46,630 bases of DNA, taken from the NCBI RefSeq assembly GCF_016862375.1, contig NZ_BOMV01000058.1, forward strand, positions 1 to 46,630, written 5' to 3'. Made by a program: the position numbers and the translations under genes. Below the pieces are notes generated by a model, which saw nothing but the letters and a program-made list of their open reading frames with translations, made no database searches and was not told where the DNA came from. Numbering within the stretch: the stretch's first letter is position 1; each line of letters opens with the position of its first letter. The DNA is from Paractinoplanes rishiriensis. Lineage in GTDB: Bacteria; Actinomycetota; Actinomycetes; Mycobacteriales; Micromonosporaceae. Shown here piece after piece: positions 1 to 7,616 of this stretch.

Positions 1-30
1 AGGTGCGCTACCAGTCTGCGCCACAGCCCC
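1..30 (-). tRNA. tRNA-Ala, 5' part only (runs off the left edge)
   Basis: Read on the minus strand from base 30, the sequence begins GGGGCTG (acceptor strand), T, G, then a GCGC D-stem, a loop with the invariant GG, the closing GCGC and the start of the anticodon stem (ACCT). This matches the 5' half of an actinobacterial tRNA-Ala. The anticodon and 3' half lie outside the window, so the isoacceptor cannot be read. The identity rests on acceptor and D-arm similarity. Confidence 0.75.
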
Positions 31-112
31 TTACCGCCCACCGGAACGCATCCCGTGGAACCGCAGCAAGGCTAACAGGTCGGCGACCCGCCCCGCGAAC
101 CGCCTCCCCCAC

Positions 113-838
113 CTACGCCGTGTGGTGCCGGCCTCCCGCCTCGTACGCGCGTCCCCGCAGTCCACCCGCCCGCCGGTAGGACACCGACGCCGCCGGCAGG
201 TCCGACGGATCCCGGTCCAGGCCCATGGCCGCCCGCCGCACCGCCTCCCGCTGGGCCACGATCCGACGCTGCGCCTCCCGCCGGGCGGCCGCGCGCCGGG
301 CCTGCTCGCGACGCACCTCGGCCTGCCGCGCGGCCAGCCACGCCGCCTCCCGGGCCTCGATCCGGCGGCGGCGCCGGTCGGCCAGGGCGCGGTTGCGCAG
401 GTGCACCAGGTACAGCGCGAGCAGGCTGGCGGTCACCGCGAACCCGATCCAGAAGCCCGGACCGACCGTCAGGACCCCGACCAGCTCGATCACGTTGAGC
501 AGCAGCAGGGCCGCGAAAACCCGGCGCCGGCGGACCACCGCGGGGGTGTGCCGGCGGGGCGGCGGGCGCCGGACCGGCCGCTTGCCGGTCACCACTCGGA
601 GCCGCCGTTCCGGACGAGGAGAATCAGCCGGAACCGTAACCGTAACGGTCCGTCCGGGGTTGATCGGTCGGCGTCCGGGCACGGTGCGGCGACGGCGGCG
701 GCGCTGCAGCACCCGCGCCGTCGACGACGCCCGCTCCGCGGCCAGCCGCTCGGTAGCGTCGTACCGGCGCACGAGCGCCGGTGCGAGAGCGAGCAGTCCG
801 GCCGCGGCGAGGACGGCGAGGAGCACCGAGGTCGGCAC
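113..838 (-). CDS. sepX: SepX/GlpR-like divisome membrane protein
   Basis: A 241-aa protein beginning MPTSVLL, with one hydrophobic segment at about residues 4-23, an Arg/Pro-rich cytoplasmic stretch, two close membrane segments at about 108-126 and 130-149, and an Arg/Ala-rich predicted coiled coil at about 150-205. Established: SepX of Streptomyces and GlpR of Corynebacterium have this architecture and help Z-ring assembly, with the gephyrin-like Glp as partner. It lies in the same cluster as glp, rimJ and galU, as in M. tuberculosis (Rv0996). I chose the GTG at 838 because GGGAGG lies 7 nt before it; the in-frame GTG at 844 has almost no spacing to that site. The assignment rests on synteny, start motif and topology, since overall sequence is poorly conserved in this family. 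Confidence 0.75.
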   Translation of the reverse strand: MPTSVLLAVLAAAGLLALAPALVRRYDATERLAAERASSTARVLQRRRRRRTVPGRRPINPGRTVTVTVPADSPRPERRLRVVTGKRPVRRPPPRRHTPAVVRRRRVFAALLLLNVIELVGVLTVGPGFWIGFAVTASLLALYLVHLRNRALADRRRRRIEAREAAWLAARQAEVRREQARRAAARREAQRRIVAQREAVRRAAMGLDRDPSDLPAASVSYRRAGGLRGRAYEAGGRHHTA

Positions 839-981
839 CCTCACCCCTCCCGTCAGCTACGGGCGGCCCGCTTTACCTCCCCTGGCCACGGACCGCAAGA
901 CCCAATCTCCCCGAGGCTACGGGCGCGAGCTGCGGAAATGGGCGCGCCGCGCCGGGCGCGTCGCGGTGCAAGATCAGGAGA

Positions 982-1611
982 CTAGGCGCGTACGCGTCGC
1001 CAGCGCGCCAGCAGGCCACCCTCGACGGCGACTTCCTCGCTGGTCAGGGCATATCCAAGATGGTCGCGCCAGCCGCCGTCGATGTGCATGTAGCGCTGGT
1101 GGTAGGCCTCCTCGCGGAAGCCGAGCTTCTCCACCACCCGGCGGGATGCCTTGTTCTCCGGGCGGATGTTGACCTCGATGCGGTGCAGGCCGCCGGCGCC
1201 GAACGCGTGGTCGACGGCCAGCGCCAGCGCGGTGGGGATCACGCCACGGCCGGCCACCCGGGCGTCGACCCAGTAGCCCGCGTACGCGGAACTGAATGCC
1301 CGCCGGACGATGTTGCCCAGGTTGAGGTGGCCGACCAGGCGCTCGTGACCGTTTTCGCGCAGGCACACCGCGAACGGCATGCTGTCGCCGCGCCGAGCGG
1401 CCCGCTTCATGTCCTGGTAGACGTAGCCGTAGGCGCGGGTCGAGTTCATGTCGGCCCACGGGCCGGGCGGCGCCGACTCCCAGGGGGCCAGCCAGGCCTG
1501 GTTGGCGACCCGCACCTCGGACCAGGCGCGCGCGTCGCCGCGTTTGTAGGGGCGCAGCAGCACGGGACCGTCCGCCAGGACGGCAGGCCATCCGGGCGTG
1601 GACCCCAGCAT
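982..1611 (-). CDS. rimJ: RimJ-like GNAT N-acetyltransferase
   Basis: A 209-aa GNAT-fold acetyltransferase of the RimJ/RimL group, which transfers acetyl from acetyl-CoA to protein N-termini or small amines. Typical features are the N-terminal segment with GPVLLRPYKRGD, the central strand ending in RLVGHLNLGNI, the acetyl-CoA loop region VAGRGVIPTAL and the C-terminal segment NKASRRVVEKLGFREE, the hallmark of RimJ-type enzymes. The ATG lies directly after the glp stop codon, and its GGAGG site lies inside the end of glp, so the genes are probably translationally coupled. In M. tuberculosis the orthologous position is Rv0995. The true substrate is unknown. Confidence 0.85.
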   Translation of the reverse strand: MLGSTPGWPAVLADGPVLLRPYKRGDARAWSEVRVANQAWLAPWESAPPGPWADMNSTRAYGYVYQDMKRAARRGDSMPFAVCLRENGHERLVGHLNLGNIVRRAFSSAYAGYWVDARVAGRGVIPTALALAVDHAFGAGGLHRIEVNIRPENKASRRVVEKLGFREEAYHQRYMHIDGGWRDHLGYALTSEEVAVEGGLLARWRRVRA

Positions 1612-2922
1612 CTATCGCCTCCGGTCGAGAAGCAGCACATCCACGGTCGAGCCGGCCGCCGCCGTGGTGACCCGTTCGCCGAGCACCAGCAGACCGTTGG
1701 CCTCGGCAAGGCCGGAGAGAGTGTACGGCCCACCGGCGAGCGGTTGCACCGTGTAGCCCCCGCCGCGCCGCTCGGCCACCGCAGCCGGCCGGAACTCGCG
1801 CAGTCCACCGGGCGACGAGACGGTCTCCAGCAGGTGCGCCTTGACGCTGCGGCGGAACACCGGTTCGGCCCCCGCCAGCAGCTGGATCACCGGCCGGGCC
1901 AGCACCTCGAAGCCGATCAGGGCGGCGCCGGGCTCGCCGGGCAGGCACACCACCGGCACCTCCTCGCCGCCGACGGTGCCGAACCCGAGGGTCGCGCCGG
2001 GGCAGAGCGCCACGTCGGTGAACTCGACCGCCCCCCGCCCCGGGTCGCGGCGGGACAGCACCCGGCGCAGCATGTCGCCCGGCCCGGTGCCGGTGCCGCC
2101 GGTCGTGATGATCAGATCGGCCCGCAGCGTCTGGTCTTCGAGCAGGCCACGCAGGCCCTCCGGGTCGTCGTCGCAGATGCCGATCCGGTACGCGAGCGCG
2201 CCTGCCTCGACCGCGGCGGCGGTGAGCGCGTGCGAGTTGGCGTCCACCACCTGCCCGGGCTGGCTGGGCCGGCCCACGTCGACCAGTTCGTCGCCGGTGG
2301 CCACCACCACGACCCGCGGGCTGGGCCGCACCACCACGTGCCCGATGCCGGACGCCGCGAACGTCGCCACCATCGCCGGCGACACGTAGGTGCCGGCCGC
2401 GGCGAGCACCTGCCCGGCGGCCAGTTCCTCGCCGGTGCGCCGGACCCCGGAGCCGCGTTTCGGGGCGTGCAGGATCTCGACCGCGGCCATGCCCTGGTCG
2501 GTCCAGTGCACCGGCACCACCACGTCGGCGCCGAGCGGCAGCGGCGCGCCGGCCGCCACCGAGAAGCAGGTGCCGGGGGTCAGCCGGACCGGGCGCCAGC
2601 TGGCCGCGCCGAGGTCGCCCACGACGTTGAGCCGGACCGGCCGCTGCCCGCCCTCGAACTTGCCGAAGGACGGGTGCGAGCCGACCCGGCCGGCCGACGA
2701 CAGGTCCTCCCACCGGGCCGCGTATCCGTCGATCGCGGCCTGGTCGAAGGCGGGGTAGGGATGTGGCGCCAGCACGTCGTTGGCCAGTACGTTGCCGTGC
2801 GCCTGGGTCAGATCGAGGTCGAGCGGAGGCAGCGCCCGCAACCTGCGCAGCACGCTGCCCAGGTATTCGGCGAGAGGCATCAGCTCGTTGGCGGCCGCCT
2901 CGGTATCGGCCGTGGCCGTCAT
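1612..2922 (-). CDS. glp: Gephyrin-like MoeA family protein (Glp)
   Basis: A 436-aa MoeA/gephyrin-E family protein with the four-domain layout of molybdopterin molybdotransferases. The N-terminal part contains the DQAAIDGYA segment, the central MogA-like domain carries IITTGGTGTGPGD (residues about 269-281), and a C-terminal beta domain begins near KAHLLE. MoeA proteins insert molybdate into adenylylated molybdopterin. The copy that lies between galU and sepX/glpR in actinobacteria is, however, the Glp paralogue reported to work with GlpR at the septum. The canonical GG-T-G-x-G-x-x-D motif is intact, so sequence alone does not exclude enzyme activity. Its ATG overlaps the galU stop (ATGA), indicating coupling. 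No other Moco gene is in the window. Confidence 0.85.
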   Translation of the reverse strand: MTATADTEAAANELMPLAEYLGSVLRRLRALPPLDLDLTQAHGNVLANDVLAPHPYPAFDQAAIDGYAARWEDLSSAGRVGSHPSFGKFEGGQRPVRLNVVGDLGAASWRPVRLTPGTCFSVAAGAPLPLGADVVVPVHWTDQGMAAVEILHAPKRGSGVRRTGEELAAGQVLAAAGTYVSPAMVATFAASGIGHVVVRPSPRVVVVATGDELVDVGRPSQPGQVVDANSHALTAAAVEAGALAYRIGICDDDPEGLRGLLEDQTLRADLIITTGGTGTGPGDMLRRVLSRRDPGRGAVEFTDVALCPGATLGFGTVGGEEVPVVCLPGEPGAALIGFEVLARPVIQLLAGAEPVFRRSVKAHLLETVSSPGGLREFRPAAVAERRGGGYTVQPLAGGPYTLSGLAEANGLLVLGERVTTAAAGSTVDVLLLDRRR

Positions 2923-3842
2923 CCTTTCGCACCGCCGGCGACGAATTCGGCGAGCCAGCCGCGGAACTCCTCGCCCAGGTCAGGCCGCTGGCTGGCGAGC
3001 ATCACCACGGCCTGCAGGTAGCCCAGCGGCATGCCGGTGTCGTACCGGTGGCCGCGGTAGACGATGCCGTGCACCGGCGTGCCGTCGGCCAGCAACTGGG
3101 CCATCGCGTCGGTCAGCTGGATCTCGCCGCCGCTGCCCGGCTTGGTGTCCCGGATCGCCTCGAAGATCGAGCCGGGCAGGATGTAGCGGCCCAGCACGGC
3201 CAGGTTGCTCGGTGCCTCCTCGGGTGCTGGCTTCTCCACCAGGCCGGTCACCTGCACGATGTCGTCGCCCAGGTCGGACGGGGAGACCGAGGCGATCCCG
3301 TAGCGGGACGTCTCCTCGGGCTTGACCTCCATGAAGGCGAGCACGATGCCACCGGTACGCGCCTGCAGGTCGAGCATGGCCGGCAGCAGCGGCTTGTCCT
3401 CCTCGACGAACTCGTCGCCGAGAAGCACCGCGAACGGGTTGTCACCGACGTGCGCGGCGGCGGTGCCGACCGCGTGTCCCAGGCCGAGCGCTTCGCCCTG
3501 ACGGACCGTGTAGATGTCGGCGAGCTCGCTGGTGCGGCGGACCGCGGCGAGGCGTTCCCGGTCGCCCTTCTCCTCGAGCCGGGCCTCCACGTCGGGCCGA
3601 CGGTCGAAGTGGTCCACCATGGACGTCTTGCCCCGGCCGGTGACCAGCAGCACGTCGGTGATGCCGGCGGCCGCGGCCTCCTCCACGATGTACTGGAGGA
3701 CGGGCCGGTCCACCACCGGCAGCAGCTCTTTCGGCACGGCCTTGGTGGCCGGCAGGAACCGGGTGGCGAGACCGGCCGCGGGAATGACTGCCTTGACCGC
3801 CCGGCGGCCGGGCGCATGCGCGTTCGTGGTCATCGAGGTCAC
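2919..3842 (-). CDS. galU: UTP-glucose-1-phosphate uridylyltransferase
   Basis: A 307-aa nucleotidyltransferase that makes UDP-glucose from UTP and glucose-1-phosphate for cell-wall and storage polysaccharides. The N-terminal motif PAAGLATRFLPATKAVPKE is the GalU nucleotide-binding signature; VDRPVLQYIVEEA, GLGHAV, LLGDEFVEE, GLVEKP and GGEIQLTDAM are further family blocks. Length is typical. The GTG at 3842 is preceded by GAAGGTGCG, a usable ribosome site; an ATG three codons on is the alternative. galU is the first gene of the galU-glp-rimJ operon, and the next two genes overlap or abut. Confidence 0.95.
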   Translation of the reverse strand: MTSMTTNAHAPGRRAVKAVIPAAGLATRFLPATKAVPKELLPVVDRPVLQYIVEEAAAAGITDVLLVTGRGKTSMVDHFDRRPDVEARLEEKGDRERLAAVRRTSELADIYTVRQGEALGLGHAVGTAAAHVGDNPFAVLLGDEFVEEDKPLLPAMLDLQARTGGIVLAFMEVKPEETSRYGIASVSPSDLGDDIVQVTGLVEKPAPEEAPSNLAVLGRYILPGSIFEAIRDTKPGSGGEIQLTDAMAQLLADGTPVHGIVYRGHRYDTGMPLGYLQAVVMLASQRPDLGEEFRGWLAEFVAGGAKG

Positions 3843-3881
3843 CGCACCTTCACTCAGTCGTGCCCTGGGTATTCCGCGAGA

Positions 3882-5840
3882 CTATCGGCCACGCGTCTGG
3901 CGCGGCGGCTGCGGCCCACCCGCTGCGTTACCCGTGGGACCAAAGTTAACCTCGGGTACGCCTGAGGACATCTCGGCGAGGCGATATGTGTCGCGGCCCG
4001 CTCGTTTGGCGGCGTAGAGAGCGTCGTCGGCGGCGTGCAGCACCTGCTGGGCGTCGGCGCCGTGCTCCGGGAAAACGGCCACCCCGATGGACACCGTGAC
4101 CGGGATCCGGTCGGGCTGACCGGGCCGGCGGGGTTCGATCGGCACCGGCCGGGCCCGCACCGCGGCGCCGAGGCGCTCGGCCACGATCGCCCCGCCGTAC
4201 GCGTCGGTCTCCGGCAACAGCACCACGAACTCCTCACCGCCCTGACGGAACGCCACGTCGACCTCGCGCAGCCCGACCCGGATGCGCCGGGCGAACTCGC
4301 CCAGCACCGCGTCGCCGGCCGCGTGCCCGTACGTGTCGTTGACCTCCTTGAAGTGGTCGAGGTCGAGCACCAGCACGGCCAGCATGCGACCGAACCGGTT
4401 CGCTCGTTCCACCTCCCGGCGCAACGATTCCCGCAGGTAACGGTAATTCCACAAGCCGGTGAGCGGATCGGTGAGCGAGAGCCGCTGGGCCTCCTCGTGC
4501 ACCCGCACGTTGTGCACCGCGACCCCGGCCTGCCCGGCGAAGGTACGCAGTGTGTGCAGGTCACCTTCGTCGAACTCGTCACCGCCGACCCGGTCGTAGA
4601 GGGCCAGCACGCCGAGCGTGGCCGGGCCGTTGTCGGGCACCAGCGGATCGTCGACGGTGGCCGGCGCGCAGATCGGCACCGCCACGTAGGTGCGGCACGG
4701 CGGTTCGGCCGAGCCCACCTCGCCCTGCCCGCGCCGCGCCTCGTTGCCGGCCGCGACCGCGCCGAGCACCCCGGAGCCGACCGGCAGGCGCAGCTTGGCG
4801 AGGTCGGCCTCGGGCACGTCCCAGTCACCGGTGAGACCGACCGCGCAGCGTGCCACCAGGTGCCGGCCGGTCGGGTCGAGCAGCAGCACCAAGCCGGCCC
4901 GGGCGCCGGTGGCGGCCAGCGCGGTCCGCAGGATGACGTGCAGGATGCGGTCGACGTCATGGGTGCTGGACAGCGTCTCGCCGAGGATCGCGAGGTGCCC
5001 GCGCAACTGGTCCCGGCTCGCGGTGAGGGCCTGCACGTAGGCCTGCAGCTCGCGGGTCATCCGGTTGAAGGTCGAGGCGAGCCGGCCCAGCTCGTCGGGC
5101 CGCGGAATCGGCACCCGGGTGTCCAGATCGCCGCCGGCCACCAGGTCGGCGGCTACCGCCAGTTCGCCCAGCGGCCGGGTGGTGGAGTGTGCCAGCCAGC
5201 GCGCCACCAGCACCGCGACCAGGCCGGCCGACAGCACCACGGCGAGCAGCACGGCGTACAGGAATGTGGGTTTGCTCCTCGGCACGGTGAGCGTGAGCGG
5301 CAGCGGCTGGCCGGACTCCACGCCGAGCCGGCGGTTTTCCGGTGTCTCCGGGCCGTCCAGGGTGATCTGCGCGCCGCTGCTGGCGGCCAGCCGATCGAGG
5401 AAGGCATCGTCGATGAGCTGGGCCGCAACGACCGTGAGGGGGCCCGAGGTTGCGGTCGCGGTGATCGCGGCGGCCGGTCCGTCGGCCGGATTGGCACAGT
5501 CCTGCCAGCCGTCGGTGTCACTCATCCGGGTGCCGGGCGGCGCCGGCGGCGTCTCTCCGGCGATCCGGATGTCGCTGGCCAGCCCGCGTGCCACCAGCTG
5601 GTTGGCCACCGCCGCACGATCACCCGGCGGCACCACGGCGACCGCGTCGGCGGCGGTCTGCAACTGCCGGCAGACGGCGCCGATGCCGGTGCGTACCGTG
5701 GTGGCAGCATGATCGAGTCGCTCGTCCGCACGATCCTGACTCACCGTGGCGACGGTCGTCGCGACGAAGATGGAGCCGAACAGAACCGGACCGAGCACGA
5801 CCACCAGGAACGCGGTGGTCAGCCGGCCACGAAGCGTCAC
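3882..5840 (-). CDS. HAMP-GAF-GGDEF membrane diguanylate cyclase
   Basis: A 652-aa sensor that probably makes cyclic di-GMP from two GTP. Order: N-terminal membrane segment (about 8-34), extracellular domain (about 35-190), second membrane segment (about 193-215), HAMP (about 216-270), GAF (about 290-445) and GGDEF (about 455-625). The active site is GGEEF (about 534-538), and REVD five residues before it is a full RxxD inhibitory site, so the cyclase should be active and product-inhibited. Start: the GTG at 5840 has GGGAGG 6 nt upstream, whereas the ATG at 5882 has no ribosome site. It is convergent to nothing and reads away from the folate gene at 5922. Its sensory ligand is unknown. Confidence 0.9.
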   Translation of the reverse strand: MTLRGRLTTAFLVVVLGPVLFGSIFVATTVATVSQDRADERLDHAATTVRTGIGAVCRQLQTAADAVAVVPPGDRAAVANQLVARGLASDIRIAGETPPAPPGTRMSDTDGWQDCANPADGPAAAITATATSGPLTVVAAQLIDDAFLDRLAASSGAQITLDGPETPENRRLGVESGQPLPLTLTVPRSKPTFLYAVLLAVVLSAGLVAVLVARWLAHSTTRPLGELAVAADLVAGGDLDTRVPIPRPDELGRLASTFNRMTRELQAYVQALTASRDQLRGHLAILGETLSSTHDVDRILHVILRTALAATGARAGLVLLLDPTGRHLVARCAVGLTGDWDVPEADLAKLRLPVGSGVLGAVAAGNEARRGQGEVGSAEPPCRTYVAVPICAPATVDDPLVPDNGPATLGVLALYDRVGGDEFDEGDLHTLRTFAGQAGVAVHNVRVHEEAQRLSLTDPLTGLWNYRYLRESLRREVERANRFGRMLAVLVLDLDHFKEVNDTYGHAAGDAVLGEFARRIRVGLREVDVAFRQGGEEFVVLLPETDAYGGAIVAERLGAAVRARPVPIEPRRPGQPDRIPVTVSIGVAVFPEHGADAQQVLHAADDALYAAKRAGRDTYRLAEMSSGVPEVNFGPTGNAAGGPQPPRQTRGR

Positions 5841-5921
5841 GCATCCTCCCGGGAGTGGCCCTCTTTGGAGCGATGCTGACATAGTGTGCCCCGTTTGCCG
5901 CTTTTCGTAAGGGGGTGTTGC

Positions 5922-6536
5922 ATGTCCGATTTGACCGATGATGCGGAAGGATCACGAGCAGCCAAGATCGCACTGCGCAGTCGTCTGATTACAGCACGCC
6001 GCCATTTACTGCCCGCCACGCGCCTGGCGTTCGCCGATCAACTTCAAGGTCAAATTCAGGCGCTCGTACGCCGTGAGCACCCGTCCACCATCGCCGCGTA
6101 CGTGCCGGTCGGTACCGAACCCGGCGGCGCCAACCTGCCCGATGTCCTGGCCGTGCATGCCCGCGTCCTGCTGCCGGTGCTGCGCGACGACGACGACCTC
6201 GACTGGGCCGGGTACGACGGCGAACTGAGCCCCGGTCCGCGCGGCCTCCTCGAACCGCCCGGCCCCCGGCTCGGCGCGGACGCGATCCGCTCCGCAGACC
6301 TGGTGCTGGTGCCGGCGCTGGCGGTCGACCGGCGCGGCCGGCGGATGGGTCGCGGCGGCGGTTCCTACGACCGGGTCCTGGCCCGGCTCGACGGCGCCGC
6401 GCCGACGGTGGCCCTGTTGCACGACGGCGAACTGCTCGACGAGGTACCCGCCGAACCCCACGACCGGCCGGTCGACGCGGTGATCCTCCCGGGCGGGACC
6501 GTCACCCTCAACCCGGCGGCCGAGTGGACGAAATGA
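5922..6536 (+). CDS. 5-formyltetrahydrofolate cyclo-ligase
   Basis: A 204-aa MTHFS-family enzyme that converts 5-formyl-THF to 5,10-methenyl-THF using ATP. The ATP/Mg loop MGRGGGSYDRVL, the SADLVLVPALAVDRRG segment and the N-terminal KIALRSRLITAR helix are family features. The ATG at 5922 is preceded by AAGGGGG with 7 nt spacing, which is better than the ATG at 5886. It is followed 66 nt later by ruc, the same pair as Rv0992c-Rv0991c in M. tuberculosis. The CIRCE element lies between them, so the two genes are probably not always co-expressed. Confidence 0.92.
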   Translation: MSDLTDDAEGSRAAKIALRSRLITARRHLLPATRLAFADQLQGQIQALVRREHPSTIAAYVPVGTEPGGANLPDVLAVHARVLLPVLRDDDDLDWAGYDGELSPGPRGLLEPPGPRLGADAIRSADLVLVPALAVDRRGRRMGRGGGSYDRVLARLDGAAPTVALLHDGELLDEVPAEPHDRPVDAVILPGGTVTLNPAAEWTK

Positions 6537-6553
6537 CCTCCGATGCCGCAGGA

Positions 6554-6580
6554 TTGGCACTCGGAGTTGGCGAGTGCCAG
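6554..6580. promoter_or_regulatory. CIRCE-type HrcA operator
   Basis: Left arm TTGGCACTC (6554-6562), exactly nine bases, then right arm GAGTGCCAG (6572-6580). Eight of nine arm positions pair. The CIRCE consensus is TTAGCACTC-N9-GAGTGCTAA, so both arms differ from it only near their outer ends. It ends 22 nt before the ruc GTG, where bound HrcA would block transcription. Confidence 0.88.
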
Positions 6581-6602
6581 CAGCCGAGCTTTCGGAGGAG
6601 CC

Positions 6603-6977
6603 GTGCCCACCTATCAGTACGCCTGCACCGAGTGTGGTGACCAACTCGAGGCGGTCCAGTCGTTCTCCGACCCGGCACTGACCGAGTGCCCGGCCTGCCA
6701 GGGCAAGCTCCGCAAAGTCTTCAACTCGGTGGGCATCGTCTTCAAGGGCTCCGGCTTCTACCGCAACGACTCCCGCTCCGGCGCCGGCACCGGCTCTGAC
6801 GGCGACAAGGCTCCGGCCGCGAACGGCGCCGCGGACTCGTCCTCGTCCTCTTCCTCGACGTCGTCCGACAGCGGCTCGTCGTCCTCTTCCTCGACCTCGA
6901 CCGCGTCGCCGTCCACGTCTTCTACGTCTTCGTCTTCCTCGTCGTCCAGCGTAACCAAGGCGCCCGCGGCCTCCTGA
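6603..6977 (+). CDS. ruc: FmdB-family zinc-ribbon chaperone (Ruc-like)
   Basis: A 124-aa protein starting MPTYQYACTECGD. Cysteines 8, 11, 29 and 32 form the FmdB zinc ribbon. After about residue 55 the chain becomes low-complexity, with a long Ser/Thr tail (about 78-119). In M. tuberculosis the orthologue Rv0991c (Ruc) was reported as a redox-regulated chaperone with an unstructured C-terminus; gene order and architecture here are the same. The GTG at 6603 has GGAGGA just upstream and matches the conserved N-terminus; an ATG 60 nt earlier would put the CIRCE element inside the coding region. Heat-shock control by HrcA is inferred from the operator. Chaperone activity is inferred from the orthologue. 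Confidence 0.88.
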   Translation: MPTYQYACTECGDQLEAVQSFSDPALTECPACQGKLRKVFNSVGIVFKGSGFYRNDSRSGAGTGSDGDKAPAANGAADSSSSSSSTSSDSGSSSSSSTSTASPSTSSTSSSSSSSSVTKAPAAS

Positions 6978-6978
6978 G

Positions 6979-7004
6979 TTATCCACAGCGCGCGGTTGTC
7001 CACA
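6979..7004 (+). other. Pair of DnaA-box-like sequences
   Basis: TTATCCACA (6979-6987) and TTGTCCACA (6996-7004) are two direct matches to bacterial DnaA boxes, 17 bp apart start to start, immediately after the ruc stop codon. The first is the E. coli-type consensus and the second the form common in high-GC actinobacteria. There are only two boxes and no dnaA or dnaN nearby, so this is not oriC. They could be a DnaA titration or regulatory site. Confidence 0.5.
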
Positions 7005-7088
7005 CGGCCGCAGCGGGCGATCTCCCGCCTGCCCTAACTTCGTCCCCGGCGCCCACGACCGCGGCGTCCCGGACGGAAGGGCAGGACG

Positions 7089-7340
7089 ATGGGTGTAACG
7101 ATGGCCCAGCCCCAGGCACATGGGTCCGCACGCCGCACGCGCGGCGACGGGCGCCTGGACCCCGTGCACCGGCATCGGCCGGCCCGCGGCACGCTGCTGC
7201 GCCTTGCAGCGGTCGCGGCCCTGCTGGTGACCGCCGCCGCGACGTCGTGGTCACCCGCGCAGACCTGCGCGGCAGAGGGCGGCGTCGCGGCCGTTCCCCC
7301 CGTCTCCATGCCGGCCGCGGCGCCGCACCCGAGCGGTTGA
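7089..7340 (+). CDS. Small hypothetical protein with one membrane segment
   Basis: An 83-aa reading frame with a basic N-terminus (about 1-33), a hydrophobic Ala/Leu/Val segment (about 35-50) and an Ala/Pro-rich tail. The ATG at 7089 is preceded by GGAAGGGCAGGACG; a second ATG follows at 7104. I do not recognise a family. The basic leader plus hydrophobic segment resembles the start of a larger SAF/CpaB-type envelope protein, so it may be a truncated remnant, but no SAF domain follows in any frame. Could be non-coding. Confidence 0.4.
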   Translation: MGVTMAQPQAHGSARRTRGDGRLDPVHRHRPARGTLLRLAAVAALLVTAAATSWSPAQTCAAEGGVAAVPPVSMPAAAPHPSG

Positions 7341-7376
7341 CCGGGTGATGCGGTGCAATCGGCTGGGCGGAGCCGG

Positions 7377-7553
7377 CTACCAGTGCGGCGGCCGGTCCTC
7401 CAGGAGCCGCTCGTCGTTGGAGTCACCGCGCTCGCCCCAGCCCCGCTCGGTGTCGTCACGGGTCTGATCCGGCAGGACGACGGCCTCCTCCGATTCGAAA
7501 TCGACCTCGCGTTCGGCGTCGTTGTCACGCTCTGGCTCATCCAGGATGTCCAC
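7377..7553 (-). CDS. Small acidic conserved actinobacterial protein (58 aa)
   Basis: A 58-aa frame starting VDILDEPERD and ending in RLLEDRPPHW. It is highly acidic, with no hydrophobic core and no Cys. The middle part (DQTRDDTERGWGER) and the terminal RPPHW are patterns I recall from small uncharacterised actinobacterial proteins, which is the main reason for calling it. The GTG at 7553 has no ribosome site but lies 7 nt after TAACCT, consistent with a leaderless transcript. It is divergent from the gene at 7617, and their promoters share about 60 bp. Function unknown. Confidence 0.7.
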   Translation of the reverse strand: MDILDEPERDNDAEREVDFESEEAVVLPDQTRDDTERGWGERGDSNDERLLEDRPPHW

Positions 7554-7616
7554 GCGTACGAGGTTAGGCCGCGCCGCTTCAGCCGTCTTCCCCCTTCGGC
7601 TGTACCGTCAGTGAAC

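Noticed and set aside
781..3021. Long open frame on the plus strand across rimJ and glp
   Set aside because: It is the antisense shadow of real minus-strand genes; composition is Arg/Gly/His-rich without any motif. The same applies to 4035-5879 (+), 11892-13826 (+) and 16625-18319 (-).
4569..4590. A GGDEF string in the diguanylate cyclase at about residues 419-423
   Set aside because: It lies in the GAF domain loop (VGGDEFDEGD), not in the catalytic site, which is the GGEEF about 115 residues later.
6840..6960. Poly-Ser stretch as a sign of frameshift at the ruc 3' end
   Set aside because: The Ser/Thr tail keeps the reading frame to a normal stop and matches the disordered C-terminus known from the orthologue.
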